From the NCBI GenBank assembly GCA_022419385.1, contig JAJUBI010000003.1:3410001-3474000 (forward strand): a stretch of 64,000 bases of DNA, in the 5' to 3' direction. Of this stretch, positions 43,142 through 55,361 are shown piece after piece; the first letter of the stretch is position 1; each line of letters begins with the position of its first letter. Under the pieces are notes generated by a model. That model was not told where the DNA came from. It searched no databases and worked only from the letters and a program-made list of their open reading frames with translations. The position numbers and the translations under genes are program-made. Source of the DNA: Paraconiothyrium sp. Pb-2020 (lineage: Eukaryota; Ascomycota; Dothideomycetes; Pleosporales; Didymosphaeriaceae).

Positions 43142-45051
43142 TCACCAAGGCCACCAAGCACTCTTTGTCTTCTCGCCTGCGGGTTTCTTCCCTTCGCTGC
43201 TTATGCGGTCAAAGAAGACTACCATGACTGTTGTATCATCGACTGCGTAGCGACAGAGCGGGCCGGGGATGCTAAGCAAGCCAAGAAACAGGCCACGTCG
43301 CGTACCGCCCATTGCATTGCGCGCGAGACACACAGCAGCGTTATCATCTTCAATAGCGAAGTACTGAGGTTCGGCCTTCCAGCTGACCTGTTGACCAGAC
43401 TCAGCATCGTATTCTACACCTTCGTCGACGTTAAAGCTCCTGTTGAAGATAGGCTGCTGAATCGTTGGATCTTGAGAGACCTTGCCGTTGCCGCGCTCTT
43501 TAGCTTCGAGCCAGCGCTCCACGCATTCAACCGCGTGCTCACTACTGATATGATCCCACAGTCCGTCGCTAGCCATGATCATAAAGTCGCTTCTGGCTGA
43601 TTTGTCTTTCGGATCCGCACGTACAATATCTGTCTCCGTGATCTCGGGCTCGGCCGTGAGGTAAGGGGGCGTCTTCGACTGTGGTCGCGGTGCCGTTCCC
43701 CAGAATTTTGATTGCAGCTGCGTGATCAAAGTGTTATCCCATTTCCAGCGGTGGTCGCCAAAAGCCCGTGTGACAGCAAGACCCAACAACCGCCCAGATT
43801 TCGGATCAAGAATATCTTCTTCATCCGGATGAGCCTCCTTAATACGGGCGACTTCAGTCTCGTTGAAGCCCGTTTGGTCGACGGAAAGCGGTTGCGCCAC
43901 GTACTTCCTCTCCGATGATTCCCAACGACCCAGCACAGCACGAGAATCTCCGACGCAAGCAACGCGCAGCTTGCTCTGCTCGGGATCAAAGGCAGCCAGA
44001 AGGGCGCAACTGCCGCTGAAAGCGGGCGTAAGTGCGGAAATGGCGGCTGCGTTGGCAGCGGGGAACCAGTTCGCGGCATGTTTTGCGCGTGTCATGATCT
44101 CGTCGTCAAGGTTGGTGAAGACGTTCTTAATGGTGGAATGAATAACAGAGGAGGTACTTGTCGGGGACAAGTTGGAGAGGGCGCGGGAGAGGCTTGGGTG
44201 AAGCGTCCATTGGAGATAGTATGATGTATGGCGACCGGCATGTCCATCGTAGATTGACCAATAATTCCAAGGTTTCGAGCCAGGCCCAGGGGCGGTGCCG
44301 AGAGCATAAAAGTCTTCCTTGACCGTCGTTAGCATAGATTCGCACAGATTCGCAATCAAATCGTATGATACAGTAGGGTAAAGCTGACGCTGCCAAGTGA
44401 GGTGTGCCCCGAAACACAGAAAGAACTTACGCAGGGTTCGTTGCTCCTAAACCTAATCCCATGCGTCACTGGTATCTCAAATTCAAGGGACTCTTCAGGT
44501 TCAATTTCCCACCCGAACGCGATCTTGGAAAATTGCTCGCTAATCTGTTTCATTACCTCCGGGTCCTTCAATGGGGCACTTGGATCCGGGATGTGGTACT
44601 GGACCCAATGGTCCACCTCGTCACGGTCCTTGTAAAAATGAAGAGGCGTGGCACCAGGGTCGCCCGAAAATGATGCGAGTACATGATCTGCCCAGTCTTC
44701 TTCCTTGATCTCGACAAAGTAGAGCGCGGCTGCAACAACAACGACTAAGAAGATAACAGTCTTCGTTGGGAAGGCGGAGTGGAAAATTGGGCCTTCAATG
44801 GGGAGAGACGCTAAACGCTCCGCAGGCTGTCGGCGTTCATTGAGACATTTCGATTGCCGTAGCGCGGCTGCGCGTGCGGATGTGAGGAAGGAAACACGTG
44901 ACTCTGCGATTTGGACGCGTCCAGCGGTTGTCGGGGCACGTAGTCGGGAGAAGGCGCGGTAGGCTGAGGTTCCGTCCCAAGGTCGCGGGGTCAAAGGGCC
45001 ATAATGCCCTTTCGTACGGGCTACGATGCCGCCCCACCGGGTCTGTAGCAT
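43142..45051 (-). CDS. PTC5: Mitochondrial PP2C-type phosphatase, pyruvate dehydrogenase phosphatase/Ptc5 type
   Basis: Exons 45051-44431 and 44317-43142 around a 113-nt intron give 598 residues. PP2C enzymes are metal-dependent Ser/Thr phosphatases, and this subgroup dephosphorylates the E1-alpha subunit of pyruvate dehydrogenase in mitochondria. The N-terminus is Arg-rich and acid-poor, like a presequence. A single hydrophobic helix (TKTVIFLVVVVAAALYFVEI) follows, as in yeast Ptc5. The PP2C motifs are complete: GPGSKPWNYWSIYDGHAG, CVGDSRAVLG, SGRLLGLAVTRAFGD, MIMASDGLWDHIS, DDNAAVCL and a closing VDDTTVMVVFF. The splice restores the conserved junction with EDFYALGTAPGPG. Ptc5 is chosen over Ptc7 for the membrane anchor and the PDP-like insert. 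Confidence 0.87.
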
Positions 45052-46270
45052 TGTTATGATGAACGAGTAGCACGCGAATGCGGGAGTCGGCGCAGCCGCT
45101 GATGCGAACCTAGGAAATTTAGGAGCCCAGACCGCGCAGTCACGTGGGCTGCTTAGTCAACAACTCCATCGGTCCTCTTGCTCTTCGTCTCGTTCCTATG
45201 GAGAACACCACCACAAGGTTTATTGTTACGGTGTGTCGTAACTCACACAGTCATTTCATACCCACAGTCCCGTCTACTACGTAGGATAGATGGTCCAAAC
45301 GTATTCGAACGCCTGGTGACGTCAACAGGAGTACGTCCCGAGGATTAGCTCCTGCGGACTACTACACATATGTGCTACGTTGTGCCGAGCTAGCTTCGTA
45401 CGACGGGCTTGAAAGTATGACATTCACAGTATTAGTTCATCGATATCGAGGCATTCTGCTATAATTTACTACACATTCCGACCTTAAAAAATAGACTTAC
45501 GAAGCTTGGAGCAAGCATCCCTGCCGCGCTTTGGAGCTGTTGCTTTATGCATGGAGCACTTGTCAGTATCGATCATCTCCTCAGTTAGAACATCGCTGTC
45601 CGGAATCTGTCTTTACGTTCAGCTTCTGGATGGAACCACTTTCATCGATAAGCCCGTAGCTTTATTTATGTCTGCTCAAGCACTCGACCTGTTATGTCAT
45701 GTCTCAACTTTGTTTGGTATTTGAGGAGCTTGTTGAGCCTCTTAGGTTGGTAGATGAAAGGGAAGATGTCGCTCATCCGGACAGAAGCTATCAAAGCTTG
45801 GTGCTCCTTGTCGGAGTTACCTGTGGTAAGCATACTATGGTAAGTATCAGGATCGCTTACCGTTATCTGTCGCCCAACGGTGATTCTTGCGTGTATCGAA
45901 AGTAGTAGTTCGGGCTACTGTCTCGCTACCATCCGGTTCGGCTAAAACCCTTTCCACGATCCAACGGCTTTAGATCTTGTGTACCAGGGGCGCGATGCTT
46001 CGCGAGAACCTCATGCATGTCTGCCGCTGCAAGACGCTGGATCAGAATCTGTGATCTCAACCAATCTCAGCGGCAGGCAGCGACCTATATAAACTCCCTT
46101 GTTCCTAGAATTTTAGATCAAACAACATCGTCCGTACATCACACTTCACAACAAGTCTTGACCCAAATCCGCATTTGCCACCTCTTCTCATACACACACA
46201 GCCTTTGGCACACGAGGTATATTCTTTAAGCAGCAAATACTTGGCTCCAACTGACCTTCTACTAGACAGA
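45052..46270. other. Intergenic region between divergent PP2C and RING genes
   Basis: 1.2 kb without coding signal; presumed promoters of both flanking genes. Confidence 0.45.
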
Positions 46271-46786
46271 ATGTCTTCTCAACCCACTGTTCAAGAACTC
46301 ATGGCGGAAGCCATCGCCTTCGGCATGGATTTCAGCACGCCCACAACTGACACCACACCCATCGAGGAGCTCAAAACCACGCTAGAAATCTGGTCTGCTC
46401 AAATTCAGCAAGCCAACTCGCCTCCAGCTATCTCTCCTCCAGTCATCTCGCCTCTAGTCAAGCCTACTTCCCTGGAGCTGCTTGAAGCTGCATCAACCTG
46501 CCTTACCTCTGTACCCGAGGATAACGAGTGCGCAATCTGCATCACCGAACTCGTGATCGCCACCTGTGGATCCGAAGCCAACATGGCAAACGCTCATCAA
46601 ACCGGCACAGCTATCAAGCTGAAAACCTGCGGTCATGTTTTTCACAGCGATTGCTTGCTCCAGTGGCTGAAGAGTGCGAACACATGCCCGTTCTGCCGTC
46701 GACGCGTGTGCGATGGGGATACCAAGGAAGAGGAGGATGCCGAAGAGGTTTTTGAGGAGCAGAGGGCATTCTGGTGGGGGTTTTAG
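46271..46786 (+). CDS. Small RING-H2 finger protein, putative E3 ubiquitin ligase
   Basis: A single exon of 171 residues. The N-terminal half is polar with a short Pro/Ser repeat (SPPAISPPVISP). The C-terminal half is a RING-H2 finger: CAIC, a longer than usual loop of about 28 residues, then CGHVFHSDCLLQWLKSANTCPFCRR, giving the C3H2C3 ligand set, and an acidic tail ending FWWGF. RING-H2 domains recruit E2 enzymes for ubiquitin transfer; the substrate is unknown. There is no transmembrane helix. In-frame upstream codons exist, but the ATG at 46271 begins the protein-like part. A second RING-H2 gene follows 0.7 kb downstream. Confidence 0.82.
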   Translation: MSSQPTVQELMAEAIAFGMDFSTPTTDTTPIEELKTTLEIWSAQIQQANSPPAISPPVISPLVKPTSLELLEAASTCLTSVPEDNECAICITELVIATCGSEANMANAHQTGTAIKLKTCGHVFHSDCLLQWLKSANTCPFCRRRVCDGDTKEEEDAEEVFEEQRAFWWGF

Positions 46787-47483
46787 CTCGACACGACCCG
46801 AACCGATTTTGTCTAATCCTAACCACGGTACCGCGCTACAATTTTAACTCTCAACGTCTTTTTGTTTGGATACATCGTATTGGACATATTTGTTTCGACT
46901 TTGGCATGCTGCTTTACGAGATTCGGCGGTTTGGGCGCGTAGAACTCAGATCTGATTTTTGGGTATTCAGAGTTAGGTTGCTTGAGATTGTCGGCTTCTA
47001 TTGAATATGTTGGTAACGCATACGCCACTGAAGTGCCTGTTCTGCAAGTGACGATTAGCTGCTCAACCAGTTTTATCACCACGTGCAAATGATGCGAGCA
47101 ACGGCGCTTGTGTACATAAGAATGTTTAGCTGATGTTCCAAGCTCACGCCAACTATCACCCGCACACACGTTCTCTTTCTCTTAACCGCCCAATCTGACA
47201 GCTCAATTGTCCACCCATTGAGGTCAAATAGTGAGCCCCCCTAACAATCCTTCCGAATATGCTAATCTTGGCGTGCAGACTGTCCTGGACGTACCATCAA
47301 TCGCGCTAAAGAGATCCGTTATAGCATTCTCAACCTTCTTTAAGTACGCTTTTCGCATACGATAAAGTTGACATTGTACACTTCGTGCGTGGTCACTAGC
47401 TTATAACAAGTGTCAAAATTTCCGAACTCTTGAAAAAGTCCCCTGAAACCACACCGTCTGAATTGACTCAACCACTTGCCAAT
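46787..47483. other. Intergenic region between the two RING-H2 genes
   Basis: 0.7 kb without coding signal. The open frame of the next gene extends upstream to 47430 but has no ATG there. Confidence 0.45.
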
Positions 47484-48410
47484 ATGGAGAGGCGTGAGGA
47501 GCAATACATGGACCACCGTGGTCATTCCCTTGGGCCCGGATCCGAGCGCTACCTGACTCCTGAGGCTGTCTTCCACTACACGCAGTACTTGCAGCAGCGA
47601 GGCCAACCTTATGTTCCTGGCACGGAAAATGCCACAGCTTCTCTGCATCGTCACTCGGATCATGCACAGCGCCGCCGGCCACGATTATCATCCCCCATCC
47701 CTCCAGCGCTACTGTCCCACGAAGAGCTCTCTCAGCGCCTGCAGGCCATCTCGACTCGCCTCCAGACCACACCTGACCCAGCTACTCCTGCAAGTACAGA
47801 CGAGGCAGACAATCAGTGTGGCATATGCCACGATGAGCTTGTGGGTCTGGGAGCCGACGCGCCTGTTGCTATCAAGTTCCATCACTGCAAGCATGCGTTG
47901 CACGAAAAGTGTATAGCCGAATGGTTAGACTGGTGGCAGCGCAATCGAGGTCCATTACATCGAGCTACATGCCCTAACTGTCGCCGCTTCATCTTCGCTC
48001 ACGAGGCTGCTTCGCAGACCGGACGATTTATCAACGCAGGACATCCCGCCGGTCGGACCCAGTACCATAGACATCCTGCCTCAAACATTCGTGAGACTTC
48101 CGCGCAAGCTGAGCCAATTTCCCGCGAACTTTTCCCAACTGGACGAGCTGCAGACACTGGCCATACGACTTTACGGGGCCATCTTGCATCGGCTGCTCGC
48201 TATGCATCTCCACCCGCTGTACGAGTTGAGCAAACGGGACCATCCCTTCGGGTTCAGCATCCTGAACCAAACATTCGCGAGACCCCCTCACCAACATCTC
48301 GGCCCGTCCGCTTGATGCAGGCTAGTGAGGCCCAGCCTCATGAACTGCTCGCAATCTCGGTATTTGGTGGCATCGATATGGACGATGACAACGACGAGAT
48401 CTATGACTAG
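47484..48410 (+). CDS. RING-H2 finger protein, putative E3 ubiquitin ligase
   Basis: A single exon of 308 residues from the ATG at 47484. The N-terminus is polar and rich in His, Arg and Gln. The central RING reads CGICHDEL, then a loop, CKHALHEKCIAEWLDWW, an insert, then ATCPNCRR, again with a C3H2C3 set and an expanded second half. The C-terminal 130 residues are low in order, with a loosely repeated motif (NIRET at two places, RPAxxTGHT-like pieces) and an acidic end (DMDDDNDEIYD). No membrane helix. It lies next to the RING-H2 gene at 46271, and the loop positions suggest a distant paralogue, though similarity outside the finger is slight. Confidence 0.8.
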   Translation: MERREEQYMDHRGHSLGPGSERYLTPEAVFHYTQYLQQRGQPYVPGTENATASLHRHSDHAQRRRPRLSSPIPPALLSHEELSQRLQAISTRLQTTPDPATPASTDEADNQCGICHDELVGLGADAPVAIKFHHCKHALHEKCIAEWLDWWQRNRGPLHRATCPNCRRFIFAHEAASQTGRFINAGHPAGRTQYHRHPASNIRETSAQAEPISRELFPTGRAADTGHTTLRGHLASAARYASPPAVRVEQTGPSLRVQHPEPNIRETPSPTSRPVRLMQASEAQPHELLAISVFGGIDMDDDNDEIYD

Positions 48411-49330
48411 TTCCCTAAGGCTCTGATACATGCTCAAATTCAGCCTCCTGTCATACACACCCGTCTGGCGGCGACAACACTGAATACTGGGGCACCTAAT
48501 AATCAGACGACGAAGCAGGGTCGATATCACATTCACTGGGACAGCCCGATGCAAATCTGCTTCCTTGCCCACAAGGAGTGTGGAACAGCTTCTTAGAATC
48601 CGATTTGGGTGACTACCAACACATCATCCTTCTATTTTCACATTGTGGGTCAATATTTGAGCACATTCGCTTGTCGGTCCAGCCCTATCCGCCAGGTGCC
48701 TTTGATCTCTTTATCACATACCTAAACTGGCATGTCTACATCATTATTCAGATAGTAATCCTTCTCTTTCTTTTCACACATGACGCCCATGATACAAAAA
48801 TTTAGGGGCTTGCTTTAGCGCTCCTTAAGTGGCACAAAGGCGTTCTGTATGACAAACGTTTCAACATCAGTCACACTTAGCCTCTGATACGCACGGTGTA
48901 ATGAGACTCGGCTCTTAGCCTCAGATTGCTTCATGTGTACAGATTGGGTGCCGCGCTCTGTCTTGCCCCCTAAAGTATGTACTGCGCTGTGTCAACTACA
49001 TGCCCTGCACCATGTCGAAACAAGGCACCTTCGCACCCATCTGTATACGTTACCATCCATGCGCTCAGCAAGTCCGCGAGCTAACAAGACCGGATAGCAT
49101 GAATCAGCATGTCATGTTGTCAACCCTTCCGCACCTTCCCCGTCTGCTTACTGACCAACACGCCTCTAATACTTACCTACCAGACTGGCATGCTTTGAAC
49201 TCGACAGAAGATATAGAATCCCTTCCCGCTTACTTGATTCGCGCTCAAACGAGCTTATCGTAGGCAGTCGATATATTCGCTTCAGCTTCCTTTTGTTGTC
49301 CTTCCCTTGTCGTGTAAGGCATCCCTGCCT
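48411..49330. other. Intergenic region between convergent RING-H2 and phosphatase genes
   Basis: 0.9 kb without coding signal; short frames at 48.6 and 49.0 kb lack recognisable content. Confidence 0.45.
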
Positions 49331-51113
49331 TCAATTTGTTCTCGGTGGTTGACCATCCCTGACACCCCCATACTCGGGCATCTTATAGTTCCCAAAGCAC
49401 GCCCACTCGAACTCCGCCTTCTCAATCTGCACCTTTTGCACCTCCAAGAACGTCTTCATCTCGCACCACCCATCATCTCTGTTACCACACTCTTTCAGAC
49501 TCCTTCCTAGCGGCACAGTCCGTTGGTTAAGCACGAAATGAACATATGAGGTCGGAGGACCGTCTTCGTACATCTCGTCAAGCGCTACGGAACGATCCGG
49601 ATGGATCGGAGCAGGTGCTTGTATGACTTCGATATCCAGGCGTCCAGCGAACGGCTCGAGATATGACATTACAAACTCGCGGTCGGGCAGGATACGAGTA
49701 GGCGGGAGGTACTCTGCGAACTGCGTGAGGCCGAAGGCGACGAGGATGCTAATAATATTTGAGTCGTGGCTAAAGTCAAGATTGAGGTTCTGGTCGGTGG
49801 GGAAGGTGACGGTGTTATTGTCGAGCGTAGTATTGATTTGCGCGGTAGGCGAGGACAACACGTGGTGCTCCATGCGTGCAAGCACTTCTTCAACATAGCC
49901 GATACCGATTGCTCGGCCGACGGGGGAGAGAAAGCCTGTGCCGCCAGCAAACGCGATGTCGAGACTGTACTCGAAAGCTTCCCATTCCTCGTAGGTGAAG
50001 AGACCGCACCAATGGGAGAAACCGACCGCGATCGTTTCATAAGCGCAGAGAGCTTGTGCGTTATCTTGCCCAATATTAGCCTTGCGTATGTGCACCCTAA
50101 GGAGCGCCTTACAAGTATCAATCAGGGTCCAGTCTAAATCGCCTGTGATGTTGGCCCGTATGCGTTCCTGTGCATCCTTCAGATACATCTGAGCCCAGTC
50201 TCGCGAAGCTGGTCGTATCAGCAAAGATGAGTCGACATTTGCCCGCCATCGACTTACTCTTCCCGCCGACATCCCAGCTCGATCGATTGCACGCTTTGTA
50301 CCCTGCCAAAGTATTGTTGAAACCCTTGCTCTCGATGACCCGCTCCAGCGTCGCATTATGCGTCCATCCCAGCCCAAAAAATCCGGCAAGGAAGTACTCG
50401 GCCGACTCTGACATCCTCCTTTGCGTGGTCGTGCGCGCGATGATCTTGCTGCCATCGTTCGGGTACAGGTGGCCATACTGGTAGTAATGGAGGACGCCAG
50501 AGTCGAATAGCTGCTGTTTTCCGACGGGCACAAGGATCTCAGCGCCAAGCACATTGCGCCAGTCGTTGAGAAAGGACAGCGCTCCATGGGCTTGGAACTT
50601 CCCTTTGGCGTCTGTGAGCTTCTGTGCGAGCTGTAGCTCGGTGCCCGTCATTTCGGGATAGCGGCTGCCGTGGCGATGGACCATATTGAGCCATGTCACA
50701 TTCGAGCCCGGTGGTATTGGGTACTCATGTACACCAAAGCCTCGTGGGTTCGGGAAGTATGGACTCAGTATGCCGAGGTGTTCGAAGACGTTTTGGGCAT
50801 GCTCATTGCCGGGTATCGGCATCTGCGTTTCGAGAGGGGTGTTCGGTATGTACGACACTCCAGCAAAGGGCGCTGCGTTTGTTTGAGCCAGCCATGGTGC
50901 TTCTCCTGTGGCGGTAGGCCCTTGACGGTTGTTAAATGAGTGCGAACCGGGAAGAAGTAGATGGCGCACCAGCGTACCAACCACGGGTTGTGTCGAAGTA
51001 ATCTGGAACTTTTGCGGATGTTGTCGTCGCAGTAGCTGGGCTCTATCAGTCCATGTCTCACGACGAAGGTTCCTTAGCATGCGCCTTCCGCAACGGATTG
51101 TTAGCACATACAA
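49331..51113 (-). CDS. Histidine acid phosphatase (phytase-like), 5' end uncertain
   Basis: Exons 51113-50258 and 50208-49331 (49-nt intron GTAAGT...CAG, phase 1) give 577 residues. Branch-2 histidine phosphatases release phosphate from phytate or other esters, usually outside the cell. Seen: the N-terminal catalytic motif MVHRHGSRYPE (RHG at about 147-149), a TTTQRRMSESAEYFLAGFF helix, and the distal HD pair in LDFSHDSNIISI. Family-typical GPTATGEAPWLA precedes the core. Unusually, the residues before it do not form a signal peptide in the continuous frame. A 5' exon may be missing, a 58-nt intron (GTACGC...CAAG near 50.98 kb) may alter the start, or the 5' end may have decayed. Confidence 0.82.
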
Positions 51114-54100
51114 GTCTGGCAGTCGCTTCCCACCCTCGGGTGCAATTGAAGTCTCAGGGCATTGCTCGCTGTTCTACGCGTTAGTATCTACGACCTTGGG
51201 CAGCCAATTGTTCGACTGAAATCGGAAGACGAACTATATGCCGGTGGCCAAAAGGGATTGAGGAGCTGTAGCGACAGTTCCACGAGAAGCCACAGCATCG
51301 CGGGTGACCTGGCACTGGACTGATTACTTGCACACGTGAAATGGGGCTGGGCCTGATGTCTACATGTCGCGTTGGCTGGCGTTGTTGGAGCCCCGAGCTG
51401 GCCGCCCAAACCAACGTGTGACGACACGCCAGACCTGACCGGTACACCACGGCAGCGGGGAAACCATGTTCCGAAGAGTGTACAGTAAGAACCGCACTCA
51501 GGCCTCTTCACAGTGCAGATAACGTGTCTTCACGTTCGAAAACGGACGCGTAGGAGTATAGGCAATAAACTGTACGCGCACCATGTTGATTGACAAGGCA
51601 CAGCGGACCAAGACACGCACCTGTCACTTTCGCCGAGATCCACCCAGCTCCAGGATATTGCCGAAAGCAGCAGCCAGCAGAGACGACAAGTGCATGAATT
51701 TGCATCCGGCGCCCCTCCTTGCGAACTCAACGGTACCACGGTGGGTCCCTCGCCACGAAGCACACTGAAACACATATTTCCACCTGGTGCTAGCAGCTGC
51801 CCGTGACAGGTTCGCGATAGCCACTCAGTTACACCATTACTCGTGACCCGCTGTCTTGGGTAACCATGCTGCAGTAGCGCCCCCAAGGTTGTCGGCTCTT
51901 AAGCGGTGAAATTGAGATTTCATTAGAGTACGATTGAGAAATGTTCACGATGCGCGTTGCTCCTTAGCGGCACCCACAACCGGATCTCTTTTCCTGGGCC
52001 TCGTGTGCCTTGCCTTCCGGGTATAAGTCAATTAGAGCCTTACGGTCAAGGTTATGTCCTCTGCAAAAGCGGACCGACATGGAACCTGCTTCAGGTCATC
52101 CGGAACACATGTAGGAAGTCATCGGGTGAAGCATCCGAGCTGTATACATAGTATATACGCGAGCTTGATGCGCATCGGGCCCTGGCATGCTGTGCTCTAG
52201 CTCACGTTACCGCCGAGGACACGTGCATGTACTAAGCGTTTGCTGCGAATGGATGGCAATACCACATGGCGACTTGGATGTGTAGGATGGGAAGTGCAGA
52301 TGACTTCTCTCGGCGTGGGCTATCATTGGCTTCAGGAGTGATCGGCACGTTGTAGATAGATAGTCCCGGTGACTTACACCTTGCTTTCGGCGAGTGAAAG
52401 CAAGTTGCACGCTGCTGCTAACACACCGCTGTACAGGAATCTATCAAGGTTGGCAGGTTGGTGTCTCAATGATTGACCGGAGAATATTACCAATTGGTAA
52501 GGAATAGCGTGGGCTATGTTGCGTCCGCGCTCTCGAAGCTTACATGATATCGCGAACAGTGACCCATCACAGAGGTCTCGTGCACTTGTCGTTAGGCTGC
52601 CAATCTCGTATAGTTTACCACGTGCGGCGACAGTAGGCTGCAACATGATGACCGCAAGGCTTATGCCTTGCAAGAATGACTGTGAGCTGGTACGGGGCTT
52701 ATCGCGGCTCTGGTACCTCCGCCAGGTGCGATGCCGAACGACTGCGACGCAAGGCAGCTGCCGAGGGTTTTGTGGAAAGCTGACTCTTTGTTTTCTGTAA
52801 CAGCCTTCTGAGGTGGGTGAGAGATTGGCTCCCCCTCTTCCGAGAGATCGTCGCGAGGCATAATAGCGGTGGCCGCGCAGGTTGACAAAGCTCTCTAGCC
52901 GCCTATCAGCGGGGCCAAAATGGTCCTATTCGAAATGTAGAAATGAAGAAGTAGTATCGCAACCGAAAGAGTTTGGTGTTGAGATTGTGAGTTGCAAGAG
53001 GTTTCCAAGTCGGCGTGCAGGCGCCGCAGGGTTCCCAATGCATGAGCGGCGGACGTCATTGTCCCCAAGAGATCCTAGAGATCATCGTTTCCAAAACGAA
53101 GAGCAAACAGATTGAGGCAGGTGGGCTGACGATTGCGACATGTAGTCCCCTGGACAGGGGAGTCGGAATAATGCCTTCTAGGAGCCTTTCAGGGGGTTTT
53201 GGTAGTGCTCTTGACTCGGCCAAAAACCTACCCAACCGCGAAGGGCGTTACATGTCGCGGCGGACAGGGTCGCACACAATATATTGCGGGGAGAAGTCCA
53301 AGGGCGAGTCGGCGGCGGCAGCACAGGAACGAGCAGCGCTTCCACGTCTCTGACGGGCAACAAAGGAGGCGGGGACGCGGCAAGGCCTCAGCGACAGAGG
53401 GCATTTGCAGGTGCCGCAGGGTCCAAGAGGAATATGACGATCATGTATAATTAGGGCGTCGAGCCGGACGGTTGGACGAAAGAGAAGACGCGCTGCCGCA
53501 CCCAGGCGATCAGCGCGCGCAAACACCCAAGGCGTCGCCGGGCGCGTACTATGTAGGCGGTGCCGCAGACGGTGTCGCACGGCGACTGTCGGACAGCGGA
53601 TGGCACGCAGACGCTGCTGGCTAACTAACGGGCTGGCAGCGGCGTGGGCAGGGAGGGCGGCGCACATTCTTCTCGAAGGCGGCGGGCCTCTTCGGCGCAG
53701 CGCTGGCGGACGGGGTGGCAGCAGCCCAGGACGGCGGGCTCGTGTCATGTCGGGCACGGGTAGCACGGGAGTCTGATCAGGACCAGCAGTGATGTCAGTC
53801 CAGTCAGGTGCGTGGCAGGTGAGACGGCGCGCTGCGGCGGGGGCAGGCAAAAGCTGTGGCTCTTTCCCTGCAGCCCGCTAATCTCGGCTGCATCGGGCTA
53901 GCGACGCAATCCCTCGACGTCATCCTCGCGCCCGAGGGTGAATGGTCGGCGCTGCGCTCTGCCAGCCGCGCAGATCGCTCGACGCCAGCACGTCGGGGGC
54001 GGGCTGCTGTGAGTAAAACCACAGGAGCGCGCAGTCGCTGCACGTCTCTCTTCACGACAGCATCACCGCCTCTGTGTGCAATCCGCGGCCTCCAGCGCAC

Positions 54101-54595
54101 ACTGCACCCTCACCGCCGCCGCCGCTAGCCCGCTTCGCGCTGTATGCCATTCGCCCTCGTGGGCCTCGCTGCTAGCGCTCGACGATCGCCATCGTCAGAA
54201 CTGGGAGCACGACACGTCCAGTCGACGGACCTGTGCGCGGCCGCCAACATCACCCTCGCCTGCCGGCCCTTTGGCGGCTCTTCATCATCCTGCATAGCTG
54301 CACGCCACCCGCGCCGGCCTTCATTTTTCAGTAGCATTCCGCCCACTTTCCCTGCCGCCAGCACTCCGAACCCATCTCCCAGCAGGGTCAAGCCGACTTC
54401 CCCCTTTGGACGAGGACCCTTGAGCGGAAGCATTTAGCGTCCTCCCGGGCGGAGCATCCTCATCCTCATCCTCGCACTCACACGCACAACCCACCCCAAT
54501 CAGCTTGGCGCTGCCCACCTGCTCCAACGGCGCCGTTTGTGCCGGTCCTCGCAGCCCACCACATCTCCCAGAGCCGCACTCTCCACTCCTCTATC
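51114..54595. other. Long gene-free stretch, GC-rich on the right
   Basis: 3.5 kb without a recognisable gene. From about 53.2 kb the sequence is visibly GC-rich and full of short Arg/Pro/Ala-coding frames on both strands, which is expected from composition. The last kilobase is probably promoter and 5' leader of the coiled-coil gene at 54596. Confidence 0.4.
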
Positions 54596-55361
54596 ATGTC
54601 GGTGACTGCTCCCTTTCCTCCACTCGCCGTCCACGACCACCGCCGCCCTTCGTATCCAGACGACATGAGCTCCACCTCGTCCAGCTCGTCCGTCAGTGAG
54701 CAGGACCAGGCCCGCCATGTCGACGAGGACCCCTCGAAGCTGTCGTCGCGCCCGCGCCTGGGCAGCAGGAAGTCGAGCGGCACCATCATAATACCGCGCG
54801 ACAGCCCCCACGTCGAGCTCAAGGAGGAGGAGTACGACGACGGCGATGCCAGGACCATGAGCCCCCGGCGCAGCAGCGAGGAGATTGAGAAGATGGGCCA
54901 GGAGGCCCGCCAGGCCTTGATAGAGTGAGTCGACACATTTCCTTGCACCTCACCGTCGTGCCTGCTGAGCCTGGGACGCGGCTGCCATCACCGGCGCCCA
55001 CACTTCCCGCGAGGCAGGTGCGACGGACTGCCTCAACGCGCTACCGCTCCGTTACTTATCTGTCCCCTCTGCAAGCCCCCACGCCTGGACCCCGACACTG
55101 ACCTTCGTCAGACAAGCCAAGGCTCTGCAAGCCAGCCTGATGGAAATCGTGGACCGTGTCGAGATTGTCAAGTCGGAACACGAGAAGCTTGAAGGTGGTA
55201 ACAAATTCCTCCAATCGTAAGTCATTCATTTGCCTCGTTCAATGGCTCAGACGCGTCTAACCGCTAGCAGATACATTGGTGAGCTCATGCAGACGAGCAA
55301 GATAACATCAGCGGGAGCGGGCAAGACCAAAGGCAAAGGAAAGAACCGCGTCATCAAATAA
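54596..55361 (+). CDS. Short coiled-coil protein (SCOC/DUF2205-like)
   Basis: Exons 54596-54924, 55112-55216 and 55271-55361 (introns of 187 and 54 nt) encode 174 residues. The first 90 residues are Ser/Asp-rich and disordered. The rest is one helical coiled coil spanning all three exons: EEIEKMGQEARQALIEQAKA, LQASLMEIVDRVEIVKSEHE, KLEGGNKFLQSYIGELMQTS. A Lys/Gly-rich tail ends KGKGKNRVIK. The repeated heptads with an NKFLQxYI core match the SCOC family, small proteins that bind Arl1/Arl3 GTPases at the Golgi in animals. The fungal role is not established. The phase of every splice supports the model, and the start is the first ATG in the disordered region. Confidence 0.82.

Noticed and set aside
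53248..53850. 200-codon minus-strand frame rich in Arg, Pro and Ala
   Set aside because: Expected from GC-rich sequence, where stops are rare in all frames; no domain or start context.
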